Notes: generated from the sequence alone by a model not told the origin. Positions 24,185 to 34,464 are shown, numbered from the stretch's first letter. The stretch is 64,000 bases of DNA from Exiguobacterium sp. BMC-KP (GCF_001275385.1 NZ_LGIW01000015.1:744001-808000), one strand, 5' to 3'. Numbers and translations: made by a program.

Positions 24185-24562
24185 TTAAATCGTCAATTCG
24201 ATCACATTACCTTCCGGATCCGCAATCGTACTTTCATAATAGCCATCTCCCGTCGTCCGTGGACCATCAAGATGCGTTATACCTGCGTCCCGTAACCGAG
24301 CCGTCCAGTCATCGACTGCTTGTTTACTTCCAAGTGAAAAGGCGAAGTGGGCATAACCGAGTGTACTGAATGCTTTTTCTGTAATGTCCGTCCGTTTCAT
24401 CAACTCAAGACGCGCACCACTCGAGAATGTCAGGAAATACGATGTAAAGCCTTTCGTCGGATTATGGTAGCGCTCACCTGTCCTCGCATCAAAATGCGTT
24501 TCATAGAACTGACGCATTCCTTCCAGATCTGCCACCCAGAGAGCGATATGTTCAATCTTCAT
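24185..24562 (-). CDS. VOC (glyoxalase-like) family protein
   Basis: A 125-residue vicinal-oxygen-chelate protein of two beta-alpha-beta modules. Candidate metal ligands are His5 (IEHIAL), Glu in ARLELM, His in GYAHFAF and Glu in NVIELTI, the glyoxalase I pattern. It is the third gene of a ROK regulator-MFS-VOC operon (20 bp after the MFS gene). Substrate unknown; a sugar- or aldehyde-related role would fit the context. Confidence 0.8.
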   Translation of the reverse strand: MKIEHIALWVADLEGMRQFYETHFDARTGERYHNPTKGFTSYFLTFSSGARLELMKRTDITEKAFSTLGYAHFAFSLGSKQAVDDWTARLRDAGITHLDGPRTTGDGYYESTIADPEGNVIELTI

Positions 24563-24582
24563 TTTTACTCATCCTTTCTTCA

Positions 24583-25746
24583 TTAAGAGGCTTTGGCTAA
24601 TCGTTGTTTGAATAACATCCGGTTCAAGCCTTCCGTTGCAATCAGCATCAAGAAAATCAGTCCAATCGCGAACCAATGGAACAGCGACAGTGAATATGTC
24701 GTCGCGAGCCAACCGAACAGTGGGGGCATGAACGTACTGCCGGTATAGGCGAATGCCATCTGCACGCCCATCAGACGTTGCGCCGCGGCCTCCCCGAACC
24801 GAACCGGTGTCTCATGAAGCATTGCCGGATAAATCGGTGCGAGACCGAGCCCGACAAGGACGAAGCCGAGCGGCATCCAGGCAGAGGGTGCGAGGATGAA
24901 GCAAGCAGCACCAACTAAGGCGGTCCATTGACCGACACGAATTAAGCGACGATTCGACCAACGGAGAGAGAGAAAACCACTAATGAAGCGACCCGCGGTG
25001 ATACTGCCATAATAGACGGAGATCCAAGTTGCGGCCGACGTCACCGAAAACGACCGGACTTGGACGAGATAACTGCTCCCCCACAGACCGACGACCGCTT
25101 CAGCACCGCAATAAAAGCAAAATGCAGCGAGGGCAGCCATCAGTCCGCGTGGCTTGCCGGACGATGTATGAGTAGTATGGATTTGTTCAGAAACGTGTTT
25201 CGGAGCGCGTTTCCAGAGCGGTAAACTGACGATCAAGATGATCATCAAGACCAGTTGTAGCGCACCGACGATGAGGTACCCAGAGCGCCATCCGGAATCG
25301 AGCAACACACCAGCCATGATGAGCGGACCAGCCGTCGCACCGATGCCCCAGAAGCAATGGAGCCAGTTCATATGATGGGCTTGATAGTGGGTAGCGACGA
25401 AATGATTCAGTGCCGCGTCGACGACACCGGCACCCAGTCCAAGCGGAATTGCAAGGACGAAGAGCCAAATCAAGGACGGGGCTACGAAAAAGCCGAGCAA
25501 TGCAACTGCTGTTAGTCCAGCGGAAGCTGCCGTGATGGGTCCTGTCGAATAACGCTCAATCAAGCGACCGCTAAATAGACTTGAGACGATCGTTCCGGCA
25601 GCAATCGTCATGAAGAGCCAACCTGCCATATCAAGTGGTGCACCGAGATCGAGCCGCATCACAGGCCACGCTGTGCCGAGCAAGGCGTCCGGCAGTCCGA
25701 GACTGATGAAAGCTAGATAAATCAGAGGTAACAATAAACGAGTCAT
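24583..25746 (-). CDS. MFS transporter (FHS/fucose permease-like)
   Basis: A 387-residue 12-helix major facilitator. The HMNWLHCFWGIGATAGP motif and LGLAPIYPAMLHETP resemble the fucose/glucose permease branch, suggesting a sugar substrate. Its start overlaps the ROK regulator stop by ATGA (25743-25746), so translation is coupled. It should be controlled by that regulator. Confidence 0.8.
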   Translation of the reverse strand: MTRLLLPLIYLAFISLGLPDALLGTAWPVMRLDLGAPLDMAGWLFMTIAAGTIVSSLFSGRLIERYSTGPITAASAGLTAVALLGFFVAPSLIWLFVLAIPLGLGAGVVDAALNHFVATHYQAHHMNWLHCFWGIGATAGPLIMAGVLLDSGWRSGYLIVGALQLVLMIILIVSLPLWKRAPKHVSEQIHTTHTSSGKPRGLMAALAAFCFYCGAEAVVGLWGSSYLVQVRSFSVTSAATWISVYYGSITAGRFISGFLSLRWSNRRLIRVGQWTALVGAACFILAPSAWMPLGFVLVGLGLAPIYPAMLHETPVRFGEAAAQRLMGVQMAFAYTGSTFMPPLFGWLATTYSLSLFHWFAIGLIFLMLIATEGLNRMLFKQRLAKAS

Positions 25747-26726
25747 CGGGATAGTCCTCCTAACGGAATCTGTTCAATGAACGACTGAATGCCGAGTTGC
25801 ATCAGACCGTCCAGATAATCGGTTTCCCAGTCGCTTTCGCGCAACTGTGGTAACTTGTCGAGCGGAAATCGCTTGGCGCATTGGTCCGTCAAATGTGTCA
25901 ATACGTCATTTGTGACGTCTGATGCCGCAAATAAGATGACGTCCGGATTTAAGGTGACGGTAAAGGAGAGAATGATCCGGCTTAATGCTTCGTACCACTC
26001 GTCAGTATGTGGTGAAGTATTTGCGAGGACTTGACCGACGTTCCGCTGCTCGTCAAACGGAATGAACGAGATTTCTCCAGCGAAGTGATGTGCGCCACGG
26101 ACGATGCGCCCGGATACGGCGACACCGGCGCCCGGACCGTTCGTTCCGAGGTAAACGTAAACAGTCGTCTCGCTTTCCTGAGACGGAGCGATGACAGCCG
26201 CGTTCATGTCATTTTCGACGACGACCGGTCGAGCGAACCGGTCAGTCAGTTCTTGCTGTAAGCGGCGACCGTCTACCGTCGGATAATCCGGGGCAAACAG
26301 AATCAATCCCGTAGCATCAACGGCACCCGCTACACCAATCGCAAGTGTTTGAACGCGCGGGTGATTGTCTAGTAACGTTGTCAGCGTTTTCAATAAAGTC
26401 GAAAAATGATCCGACGAATCAATCGATAAGCGATCCGCCGTAATCAGGTTGCCACCGACGTCGTCGATCCTATACTTGAGATACGTCCGTTCGATGAATA
26501 GGGCGAGTCCATGAAAGCGATCCGTACGGTACCGGTATCGTTTTGCTGGACGTCCTCCACGAATCAACTCAAGCGGCGTCTCTTCGATTTCCTGAGCGGT
26601 GAGCAACTGATCGATCTGTTTACTCGTTGTCGGAAAACTGACGCCTAATATTTGTTGAATGGCAGGAATCGTATCCAGACGCTCAACTAAAAAAGCGTGA
26701 CGAGTCCGTGAAATGAGATCAGTCAA
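25743..26726 (-). CDS. ROK-family transcriptional regulator
   Basis: A 327-residue protein. Residues 1-70 are a winged helix (LERLDTIPAIQQ-type, VSFPTTSKQIDQLL); the rest is a ROK sugar-binding fold (IGVAGAVD, VVENDMNAA, LGTNGPGAGVAV, HHFAGEISFIPF). The zinc cysteines of typical ROK kinases are missing, and the ATP loop is degenerate, as in ROK repressors. TTG at 26726 is 8 nt after AGGAGG. It heads the operon with the MFS and VOC genes and has a palindromic operator 24 bp upstream. The effector sugar is unknown. Confidence 0.85.
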   Translation of the reverse strand: MTDLISRTRHAFLVERLDTIPAIQQILGVSFPTTSKQIDQLLTAQEIEETPLELIRGGRPAKRYRYRTDRFHGLALFIERTYLKYRIDDVGGNLITADRLSIDSSDHFSTLLKTLTTLLDNHPRVQTLAIGVAGAVDATGLILFAPDYPTVDGRRLQQELTDRFARPVVVENDMNAAVIAPSQESETTVYVYLGTNGPGAGVAVSGRIVRGAHHFAGEISFIPFDEQRNVGQVLANTSPHTDEWYEALSRIILSFTVTLNPDVILFAASDVTNDVLTHLTDQCAKRFPLDKLPQLRESDWETDYLDGLMQLGIQSFIEQIPLGGLSR

Positions 26727-26749
26727 AAGGAAATCCTCCTATCCGAATT

Positions 26750-26773
26750 ACTTATTAAATTATTTTAATAAGT
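26750..26773. promoter_or_regulatory. palindromic operator of the ROK regulator
   Basis: Perfect 10-bp inverted repeat, ACTTATTAAA / TTTAATAAGT, around TTAT, immediately before the ROK gene. An A/T palindrome of this type is what ROK repressors such as XylR recognise. Autoregulation is the inference. Confidence 0.75.
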
Positions 26774-26992
26774 GTCGTTTTGAGTATATCAGATTAGGTG
26801 GAGAAGGCAAGTTTAAAAAGGAGGTGTAGGAGTAGAATAATTAAGAAAATAACGTTTCATTTTTCATGCGTCTGGTTAATAGTATAAATAGATAAAAAAT
26901 TTTAGTCATATATCTTTAATTCATACTATTCCGATTTGTAATATCTTGGATGGCTTGTAACGGGAGGTAGATGGCGAGAGGAGTTAATAACC

Positions 26993-27898
26993 ATGACCAC
27001 CCCACTATCAATTGATCTAGGGTCCCAAGATATTTTAGCTGCGATGCGCGATAACGTTGCAATGATCCGCTTTGATCGTCAACGCCGCGTTGTCGACGTC
27101 AATGGGTTGTTTGCGAAGACAATGAAATATAAACGAGAAGAAATGATTGGAATGCAACATCATCTCTTCTGTACGACAGAGTTTGCGATGAGTGACAGTT
27201 ATCAAGCATTTTGGCATAAGCTATTCAGTGGATTCAGTGCGGCAGATAAAATTGAGCGAATTGATGCTCATGGTCAGTCGATTTGGCTTGAGGCAACGTA
27301 CATGCCAATTTACGATGGAACAGAAGTGACGGGCGTCTTGAAGATTGCTTCTGATATCACGGACCGTCAGCAAATAATTCAACAGTTCGCGACATCGTTT
27401 GATGTGATTGCTAGTGATTTGAATTTGCGTTCGACGAAAGGTGAGCGGGAGAGTGTTGCATTACGTCAAACGATTGAGCAGATGGCAGAGACGACCCGTG
27501 ATAATCATCAGACGATTGAACGCCTGCAACGCCAGGCGCAAGATATCGCGCAAGTGACCGAGACAATCAAAACGATTGCGTCACAGACGAATCTCTTGTC
27601 ACTCAATGCATCGATCGAGGCAGCGCGAGCTGGTGAACACGGAAAAGGATTCAACGTCGTGGCAACAGAGGTTCGGAACCTGTCGAAACTTGTTGAACAA
27701 GCCGTCGTCGATGTCCGACAGACGACGCAGCGAATGAATGATGAATTGCAGCGGATTGCCCGCGCAATGACACACGCAACTGTCGATGCAAAGGAGAGTG
27801 TTACCGTCGTCGCAGAAACAGTCGAACGGTTCCATGACGTCCAGAGTGCGGCATCGACGTTGACCAAGACGGCACGTGATTTTACAAAAGCGATATAA
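26993..27898 (+). CDS. cytosolic PAS-domain chemoreceptor
   Basis: A 301-residue protein with no membrane segment. Residues 14-125 are a PAS domain with a PAC tail ([16 protein letters not shown]); residues about 150-301 are a short methyl-accepting signalling hairpin with the CheA/CheW contact tip [20 protein letters not shown] at about 197-216. It would sense an internal signal, perhaps redox or a bound cofactor, and control the CheA kinase. AGAGGAG precedes the ATG. No sigma-D promoter at the expected position could be seen, unlike the other two receptors. Confidence 0.85.
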   Translation: MTTPLSIDLGSQDILAAMRDNVAMIRFDRQRRVVDVNGLFAKTMKYKREEMIGMQHHLFCTTEFAMSDSYQAFWHKLFSGFSAADKIERIDAHGQSIWLEATYMPIYDGTEVTGVLKIASDITDRQQIIQQFATSFDVIASDLNLRSTKGERESVALRQTIEQMAETTRDNHQTIERLQRQAQDIAQVTETIKTIASQTNLLSLNASIEAARAGEHGKGFNVVATEVRNLSKLVEQAVVDVRQTTQRMNDELQRIARAMTHATVDAKESVTVVAETVERFHDVQSAASTLTKTARDFTKAI

Positions 27899-28015
27899 GC
27901 TAGTAAACGATAGGCGGCATTCCGGTAAAACGGGGTGTCGTATTTTTTTAGAAGACTATTCGGATGTTGGAATAATATGTTAATATACAACAAAACGAAA
28001 GGGAGCGATTTTTGA

Positions 28016-28504
28016 ATGACTATCCGCACAGCCCGTCCTGATGATTTTCAGGCATTGATTCCACTATTTCAACAAATCCACGATCAGCATGTTGCCTTAC
28101 GCCCTGACCACTACCGTCCGCATGAGATGCCGGTACCGGAAGACTTATTCTTGTCCCAACTCGAGAACCCGGCTTATACCTTACTCGTCGCCGAGCATGA
28201 CGGACTTGCTGGTGTGATCGTCTTAAAAGAAGACATCGTCGAAGGAAGTGGCTTCGTCTTCGATAAACATTACTTACACGTTATCAGTTTAGTTGTTTCA
28301 GATACGCATCAAAAACAAGGTGTCGGAAAACGATTGATGCAAGCGGCTTACGCACATGCTGAAACGATCGGGTGCGACCGGATTGAGCTCGGCGTCGATG
28401 ATGCTAATCTAGAGGCAATCGCTTTTTACGAAGCGCTTGGGATGGATGTCCGCTCAAGACGAATGGAATGGAAAGTGACGTCAAGCAGGGAAACGACGAT
28501 GTGA
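28016..28504 (+). CDS. GNAT acetyltransferase
   Basis: A 162-residue N-acetyltransferase; acetyl-CoA loop SDTHQKQGVGKRLMQAAY and C-terminal AFYEALGM. AAAGGGAGCG is upstream. First of three consecutive GNAT genes on the plus strand (34 bp to the next). Substrate unknown. Confidence 0.85.
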   Translation: MTIRTARPDDFQALIPLFQQIHDQHVALRPDHYRPHEMPVPEDLFLSQLENPAYTLLVAEHDGLAGVIVLKEDIVEGSGFVFDKHYLHVISLVVSDTHQKQGVGKRLMQAAYAHAETIGCDRIELGVDDANLEAIAFYEALGMDVRSRRMEWKVTSSRETTM

Positions 28505-28538
28505 CGTCAAACAACAGATACTAGAAAGGGGAGATGTC

Positions 28539-29120
28539 ATGTTCGCTTTACACGTTTCAGAGAAAATTTCATTACGCTTGATTGAGCGGCATCATGCAGA
28601 GGAATTATTCGCACTCGTCGATGCCAACCGTGAACATCTGCGCGAGTGGCTCGGTTGGGTCGACGGCGCGACAGATGCGACTACATATCGGGAAACGATC
28701 ATTCCTGCCTGGTTAGAAGAGTTTGCAAACGGTAACGGTTTTACGTGCGGCATCTATTTAGAAAATGAACTCGTCGGAACGCTTTCCTTACACGAGATCA
28801 ATCGAAGTCTCGAAATGACATCAATCGGCTATTATTTAGCGGGGAACGGTCTTAGAAAAGGCATCATGACTGACGTCGTCCGATACGTGACGAACTATTG
28901 CTTCGAAACACTCAACTTGAACCGGGTCGTCATCGAGTGTGCGACGCAGAACATGCGGAGTAGACGGATTCCAGAGCGGCTTGGTTTTACGGAAGAGGGT
29001 GTCTTACGGGACACTGAGAAATTGTACGGTGTCTATCATGATGTCGCCGTCTATGCGATGTTACGTCGGGACTGGTCAGCAAAAACGCAGGAGGTGACGA
29101 CATGCGCATCGAGCAAATGA
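28539..29120 (+). CDS. GNAT acetyltransferase, RimJ/RimL type
   Basis: A 193-residue protein with the RimL-type pattern: EKISLRLIERHHAEELF, REWLGWVD and the C-terminal SRRIPERLGFTEEGVLRD. The family acetylates ribosomal or other protein N-termini, or small molecules. AGGGGAGATG precedes the ATG. It overlaps the next GNAT gene by 19 bp, so both are translated from one message. Confidence 0.85.
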   Translation: MFALHVSEKISLRLIERHHAEELFALVDANREHLREWLGWVDGATDATTYRETIIPAWLEEFANGNGFTCGIYLENELVGTLSLHEINRSLEMTSIGYYLAGNGLRKGIMTDVVRYVTNYCFETLNLNRVVIECATQNMRSRRIPERLGFTEEGVLRDTEKLYGVYHDVAVYAMLRRDWSAKTQEVTTCASSK

Positions 29121-29572
29121 ATCAAGCGACGTATGACGCTTATCTACCGGTCGCAATCGAGGAATATGCGGCAGAAAAATGTCGTGCGGGTACGTGGGCG
29201 GAAAACGAGGCGCCTGAGAAGGCGACGCAAGAATTCGCGACGTTATTACCAGATGGTCTGAAAACGAAGGATCATTATTTGTTTACGTTTCGTGATGAGA
29301 CAGGTCATGATATCGGGATGGTTTGGATTCATGTGACGGAGGAGTCACGCGGACGTGCTGCCTTCATCTTCGACGTCAAAATTTCGTCAGATAAGCAGAA
29401 TCAAGGCTATGGCAAGGAAGCACTTCGATTACTAGAAGTGATGGTAAAACGGATGAACGTCAAGAAAATTTCGTTACATGTCTTCGCGCATAACGAACGG
29501 GCGATTCATGTCTATGACTCGCTTGGGTATGAGAAGACAGATTACTATATGTCGAAGTCGTTGACGGATTAA
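29102..29572 (+). CDS. GNAT acetyltransferase
   Basis: A 156-residue N-acetyltransferase with SSDKQNQGYGKEALRLLEV and AIHVYDSLGYEKTDYYM. GGAGGTGA lies inside the end of the preceding gene. The last of the three GNAT genes; ends at a strong bidirectional terminator. Confidence 0.85.
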   Translation: MRIEQMNQATYDAYLPVAIEEYAAEKCRAGTWAENEAPEKATQEFATLLPDGLKTKDHYLFTFRDETGHDIGMVWIHVTEESRGRAAFIFDVKISSDKQNQGYGKEALRLLEVMVKRMNVKKISLHVFAHNERAIHVYDSLGYEKTDYYMSKSLTD

Positions 29573-29576
29573 TAGT

Positions 29577-29607
29577 GAAAACCCGCCCAGATGGAGGGCG
29601 GGTTTTC
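29577..29607. terminator. bidirectional terminator
   Basis: 12-bp perfect arms GAAAACCCGCCC / GGGCGGGTTTTC with a 7-nt loop between convergent genes. Confidence 0.85.
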
Positions 29608-31047
29608 TTATAAAATCGGCGATAATAATCGGGAGATACTCTCTTTGAAACGGATGACCCGCGGACGAGCAGCATATTTTTCAATCGTCAGTCGTTCGCT
29701 ATCCGCGACATCGGACAAAAAGAGCAGTTCCAATTCCTCTGCTACAGCTTGATGATACAGAATCGCATTCATCTCGAAATTCAATCGAAAACTACGCGCG
29801 TCGATGTTCGTCGTTCCGACCGAAGCGATCTTACCGTCGACGACGATCGTCTTCGCATGCATAAAACCGAGTTCATACGTATAGACTTCGGCACCATGTT
29901 GAATCAATTCACCGACAGAGGCATAGGTTGCCCAGTAGACAAACGGATGATCCGGTTGATTCGGAATCATGATTTTTAGTGTCACACCTGAGGCGAGCGC
30001 AATTTTGCAAGCATCCATGAAACTAGCATCTGGGATAAAGTAGGGAGACTGGATGTAAATTGATTTTTCAGCGGAATGGATCATTTGAATCAGCATGTTC
30101 TTCAAGTATTCCGTTTCAGAATTCGGACCGGACGTGACGATTTGAATCGGAACGTGATCGGTTGATGTTTCGAGCGGCGGAATCGGTGCGGTCGACCAAT
30201 CCGTTCGCTTCCTACTTGCCGCATCCCAGTCTTGTTCAAAATGATATTCGAGTTCTTCGACGACGGGACCGAGGACGCGCAGATGCGTATCACGCCAGTA
30301 GCCAAAGTGTTCGTCCTCTCCCAGATATTCTGATCCAACATTAAAACCACCGATATAGCCGATTTGTCGATCAATCGTACATAGTTTTCGATGATTTCGA
30401 TTGTTGATTCGCAGGTTTAGAATGCCGAGTGGGGAAGAGAAGAACGAACGAACTTCACCACCATCTTGTTTGAATACTTCAAAGTCCTTTGATTTGAGCT
30501 TCCACGATCCAACGGCATCATAAAGGATGCGGACCTTGACGCCCCGTTTTGCCTGATCGAACAAGGCGGACAGCAATCTATCTCCAAGCGGATCGCGTTT
30601 TAAGATGAAATATTGAATATTGATTTCTACACGTGCGTTTCGAATATCGGCGAGTAAGGTATCGAATTTCTGATGACCATCGAACAAGGTCCGAACGTCC
30701 GTCGCTTCCGTTAAGAGGGCGTCCGCCGTCCGGTTCGCTTGAACAATCTTGCGGTACTGGAAAATCAGATTGTCAGAATGGAGTGGTTCGTTCTCTTGCA
30801 TCTTGATGTCATGATCCCGTAAACGTTGGCGTTCTTTTGGCACATGGTAAAACGCATCCTGTTTTAAGGATCGACCGAGCAGTAAGTAAATCAAGAAGCC
30901 AAGGACTGGAACGAAAAAGAGAATCATCAACCATGCCCACGTCGCACTGACGTCACGTCGCTCAAAGAACAGGATGGCAATCGCCGCTGTAATATTTGCG
31001 ATGACGATCGCGTAGAGCAAGATTGATAAAATCAGGGTATAGTCCAT
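29608..31047 (-). CDS. cls: cardiolipin synthase
   Basis: A 479-residue membrane phospholipase-D-type enzyme that joins two phosphatidylglycerols into cardiolipin. Two N-terminal helices (about 5-25 and 38-58) precede the catalytic domain with both HxKxxxxD motifs, NHRKLCTID and MHAKTIVVD, each followed by the expected Gly/Asn patch (GGFNVGSE; GTTNIDAR). The ATG at 31047 was chosen, 9 nt after GAGGTG; TTG at 31050 is possible. Divergent from the DedA-like gene. Confidence 0.9.
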   Translation of the reverse strand: MDYTLILSILLYAIVIANITAAIAILFFERRDVSATWAWLMILFFVPVLGFLIYLLLGRSLKQDAFYHVPKERQRLRDHDIKMQENEPLHSDNLIFQYRKIVQANRTADALLTEATDVRTLFDGHQKFDTLLADIRNARVEINIQYFILKRDPLGDRLLSALFDQAKRGVKVRILYDAVGSWKLKSKDFEVFKQDGGEVRSFFSSPLGILNLRINNRNHRKLCTIDRQIGYIGGFNVGSEYLGEDEHFGYWRDTHLRVLGPVVEELEYHFEQDWDAASRKRTDWSTAPIPPLETSTDHVPIQIVTSGPNSETEYLKNMLIQMIHSAEKSIYIQSPYFIPDASFMDACKIALASGVTLKIMIPNQPDHPFVYWATYASVGELIQHGAEVYTYELGFMHAKTIVVDGKIASVGTTNIDARSFRLNFEMNAILYHQAVAEELELLFLSDVADSERLTIEKYAARPRVIRFKESISRLLSPIL

Positions 31048-31100
31048 CAATACGAACACCTCGTTTTCAATTAGGATGATTTTGACGGGAGGGAGAAAGG

Positions 31101-31667
31101 GTGATCTTAGAGTGGTTCCGTTTCATCTCGAGTATCGTGTTCATCCCGATTTCAGATGATTTATTAGTCATGCGTCAAATAAGTAGTTGGTTGCGACACG
31201 GTCACCAACCGATCGTGATTTTTCTGTTAGTCTGGTCTGCCTGTTTCGTTTGCTTTAATCTCTTCTACGGTATTCCTCGTTTGTTTCGAGAACTCCCTTT
31301 CTTTCAAAAGCTCTTAACGAATAAACATCTCGCAAAAGCAGAAGCCGTTCTTCAGGAGAAAGGAACAGCTGCTATCGCCACCTCATTTTTCCTTCCGGGT
31401 GTCCGTCGCCCGATTCATTATATGGCAGGATTACTTGCTTATCCGTTTCGCCCTTATATCATCGTGACGTTCGCTGGTACAGGTATTTATGCGTTAGTCT
31501 GGACGATTCTGATCAATCGTTTAGGAGCCTATGGACTGTTGAATCGCTTTTCCACCTGGTGGGCAACGCATGGCGGTGTTTTGTTACTACCTGGTATCGT
31601 GGTCTTATGTGGCATCTTATGTTGGGTCTTTCGGGACACGATCCGGAACTGGTTCATCCGTTCGTAG
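31101..31667 (+). CDS. DedA/VTT-family membrane protein
   Basis: A 188-residue membrane protein with the VTT signature, including the conserved FLPGVRRPIHYMAGLLAYPF segment (Gly, Arg, Pro before the hairpin helix). DedA proteins are lipid flippase-like, linked to undecaprenyl phosphate or phospholipid recycling. GTG start, 8 nt after GGGAGG. Its 3' end overlaps the convergent AI-2E family gene by 51 bp. Confidence 0.75.
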   Translation: MILEWFRFISSIVFIPISDDLLVMRQISSWLRHGHQPIVIFLLVWSACFVCFNLFYGIPRLFRELPFFQKLLTNKHLAKAEAVLQEKGTAAIATSFFLPGVRRPIHYMAGLLAYPFRPYIIVTFAGTGIYALVWTILINRLGAYGLLNRFSTWWATHGGVLLLPGIVVLCGILCWVFRDTIRNWFIRS

Positions 31668-32759
31668 GGCGTGATTTCGGAGTTGTGCCAGCTTCATGAT
31701 GTTAAGAACCGTGACTTTCGCGACGGCATAAAACGGAACGGCGAGTAACATACCGAGAATCCCTGCGAGTTGCCCAGCGACAAGTAAGACGACCGTGATC
31801 GTAATCGGATGAACTTTTAGTGACTTTCCTTGAACGAGTGGGGAGATGACGTTGGCATCGAGTTGTTGCACGATCGTAATACCGATGATGGCATATAATC
31901 CTTTGATCGGTTCATCTAAAAAGCCGATTACGACTGCTGGGGCGGCACCAAGGAATGGTCCGAGGTACGGGATGATGTTCGTCGCAAAGATGAATAGTCC
32001 AAGTGGTAAAAAATACGGAATATCAAGCCACCAGAGAACAACTGTTGCGAGACTTCCGACGAATGTACAGACGATTAGTTGAGCTCGGACATATGAGCGA
32101 ATCGTTCCATTCATATCCTTTAAAATGAGTAAGGCTTCCTCTCGATAACTCAACGGAATGAAGCGAACGATGGCGTAAGGTAACTTTTTCCCATCAACGA
32201 GCATGAAGACATATAAGAACAGGGCGATGAACAACGTGAAGACCGTTGAAGCAATGAACTGAATCAACCATAAGATGGATCCGGCAATCGACGAGAAGAG
32301 ATTCCCAAGAAGTGACGACGCACTTTTCATCGAACTCTCAAAGGAAGAAATATTGTCGTCAAGGGATGGAATGGACGTTCCATATTTCGCGTATAAGGAT
32401 AAGACTTGAGCATACAAGCGTTCGGCGAATCCAGGTACGGCAGCGACGAAGGCGAGAAGTTGTTTCGTGATGAGCGGGAATAAGGTTAGGAAGAATAGGA
32501 TGACGAAACTGAACAAGAGTGCTAAGACGATGAAAATCGCCAATTTACGGGAGTGGAGACGACGTTCGAGTAAATCGACGAAGCCGACAGATAGATAAAA
32601 TAAGATACCAGCTAAGATGAAAGGGGTGAAAATCGTCGTGAAGAGGACAAATAACGGATAAAAGAGAAAGTCGACGAGCCGCGCCATATAAATGATACTG
32701 AGGATGAGCAAGATGAACAGACCAATACGAAAGGAACGATTGGAAATCAATCTGGACAA
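31617..32759 (-). CDS. AI-2E family transporter
   Basis: A 380-residue membrane protein with about eight helices and the family motifs FIFATNIIPYLGPFLGAAPA and QLDANVISPLVQGKSLKVHP. Members export autoinducer-2 or act as sodium/proton antiporters; the role here is open. TTG at 32759 is 6 nt after AGAGGAGGT; the upstream ATG at 32783 lies before that site. Confidence 0.85.
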   Translation of the reverse strand: MSRLISNRSFRIGLFILLILSIIYMARLVDFLFYPLFVLFTTIFTPFILAGILFYLSVGFVDLLERRLHSRKLAIFIVLALLFSFVILFFLTLFPLITKQLLAFVAAVPGFAERLYAQVLSLYAKYGTSIPSLDDNISSFESSMKSASSLLGNLFSSIAGSILWLIQFIASTVFTLFIALFLYVFMLVDGKKLPYAIVRFIPLSYREEALLILKDMNGTIRSYVRAQLIVCTFVGSLATVVLWWLDIPYFLPLGLFIFATNIIPYLGPFLGAAPAVVIGFLDEPIKGLYAIIGITIVQQLDANVISPLVQGKSLKVHPITITVVLLVAGQLAGILGMLLAVPFYAVAKVTVLNIMKLAQLRNHALRTDEPVPDRVPKDPT

Positions 32760-33157
32760 GGCAATACCTCCTCTAAGATTCATGGATATGATATCCTTTC
32801 CCCAAAATAACTAAAATAATTGGAAAAGGATGAATTAGTGATTCTTTTTTCACATATATTTGTTAATTTTTCGGTGGAATGGGTAATTGTAAGTTATGCT
32901 GTTTAGACATGTGATTTGTCGTCAGTCTATCCCTTTTTTCCACCTCAAGACGTTCCTTTACCTCATCCTTCATGCGTACATAGTCAGTCCTGAACGTCAC
33001 TCCTCCTTTCTCGTCCGTATAATCACTCGTACCCCCTCATCAATCACTTCAATTCTTTCGTCTCAGATATCTTATTAGTTCACTAAATTCCTCTGCATAC
33101 GTCTTGTCCTGTTTTTTTATAATGACAAAGTTGCTTAGATGAAAAGGAGGAATCGTG
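32760..33157. other. intergenic stretch
   Basis: About 400 bp without a supportable gene. A perfect -10 box (TATAAT, 33118-33123) lies 35 bp before the peptidase gene, but no good -35 is at standard spacing. The open frame at 32896-33078 has no Shine-Dalgarno. Confidence 0.4.
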
Positions 33158-34279
33158 ATGTCAACAGCTCGACTCATTCAAGAATTCAAGGAACTCGTAC
33201 GAATCGACTCTGTATCTTTTGCAGAAGGTCCATTCCAGCGGGAGTTGATTCAGCGTTTTCAAGCTCTCGGTCTAACGATTGAGGAAGATACATCAAAAGA
33301 AAAAACGGGACTTGGAGCAAATAACTTCATTGCCCGGCTTGAGGGGGATGCATCGGTCGAACCACTCTTTTTTTCATCGCATATGGATACGGTCTCTCCT
33401 GGTCAAGGCATTCAACCGTGTGAACGAGACGGTCGGATCGAATCTGATCAGACGACGATTCTTGGAGCGGATGATAAGGCAGGAATCGCAATCATGCTCG
33501 AAGTGATCAAGCGTCTAAAAGAGCAACAAATCCCGCATGGTCCCCTCGAATTTATTCTGACGGCAGGTGAGGAAGTGGGATTGTTAGGCGCAAAAGCTGT
33601 CGATATGGAAATGTTACGGGCAACGTATGGTTATGTCCTTGATAACGGTGGTCCAGTCGGTGGAATCATCACGACGAGTCCATCGATGTATCGATTGGAT
33701 GTAAAAGTGACTGGACGAGCTGCTCATGCTGGTCTGGAACCGGAAAAAGGGATATCAGCAATTGAAGTTTCTGCTCAAGCGATTAGTCGAATGAAACTAG
33801 GACGGATTGATCACGAAACGACAGCGAACATCGGTCTCGTACAAGGGGGAACGGCGATGAACGTCGTCATGGAACAGTTAGAATTCGTGGGAGAAGTCCG
33901 CTCGTTTGATCATTATAAGTGCTTGGAGCAAGTCAAAATGATGGAAACGCTGCTAAACGAAGCGGTCTCGACATACGGAGCAAAACTGGAATTTCATGCG
34001 ACACCACTCATCACGGGATATCACTTTGAAGAGACACATCCGTTACTCGTCCATGCTAAAACATGTCTTGAAACAATCGGAAGACGTGCTCGATTTGAAC
34101 GAAGTGGCGGAGGCACAGATGCTAATGTCTTCAATGAACGAGGGAAAGTCGTCGTGAATCTATCGATTGGATATGATGAAATTCATACAGTGAATGAATA
34201 TATTCCGATTGATGAGTTCGAACAAGCCGTCATCCTCGCTCTTAAGCTCGTACAGCAGATGCCCTCGTTCTCAGTATGA
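33158..34279 (+). CDS. M20 metallopeptidase, PepT-like
   Basis: A 373-residue di-zinc peptidase of the peptidase T branch. Visible are FSSHMDTVSPG (His and catalytic Asp), ILGADDKAG (bridging Asp), TAGEEVGLLGA (Glu pair), the dimerisation-domain GRAAHAGLEPEKG and the final GGGTDANVF / IHTVNEY ligands. It should remove an amino acid from tripeptides or act on a related amide. ATG at 33158 is 7 nt after AAAGGAGG. A putative transporter gene follows 185 bp later on the same strand. Confidence 0.85.
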   Translation: MSTARLIQEFKELVRIDSVSFAEGPFQRELIQRFQALGLTIEEDTSKEKTGLGANNFIARLEGDASVEPLFFSSHMDTVSPGQGIQPCERDGRIESDQTTILGADDKAGIAIMLEVIKRLKEQQIPHGPLEFILTAGEEVGLLGAKAVDMEMLRATYGYVLDNGGPVGGIITTSPSMYRLDVKVTGRAAHAGLEPEKGISAIEVSAQAISRMKLGRIDHETTANIGLVQGGTAMNVVMEQLEFVGEVRSFDHYKCLEQVKMMETLLNEAVSTYGAKLEFHATPLITGYHFEETHPLLVHAKTCLETIGRRARFERSGGGTDANVFNERGKVVVNLSIGYDEIHTVNEYIPIDEFEQAVILALKLVQQMPSFSV

Positions 34280-34464
34280 CGGTGTTTACTATGGCAAACA
34301 GCTACTTCAGCGAACCGAAAAAATGCGAATCGTCATCATGAAACGTTCCAAATATCCTTCTTCCATCCAATCAATTGTTGTTCCTTCATTATCGTTTTCA
34401 GCGTCGCTGATGTTCACGGTTTAGGGTTTACTACCAACCGGTCGTCTGAAAAGGAGGAACACGC

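Noticed and set aside
26911-26937. Sigma-D promoter before the PAS chemoreceptor
   Set aside because: CCGATTT is present but no TAAA-like box is at 14-16 bp.
32896-33078. 60-codon open frame in the gap before the peptidase gene
   Set aside because: No Shine-Dalgarno and composition unlike a real protein; likely chance.
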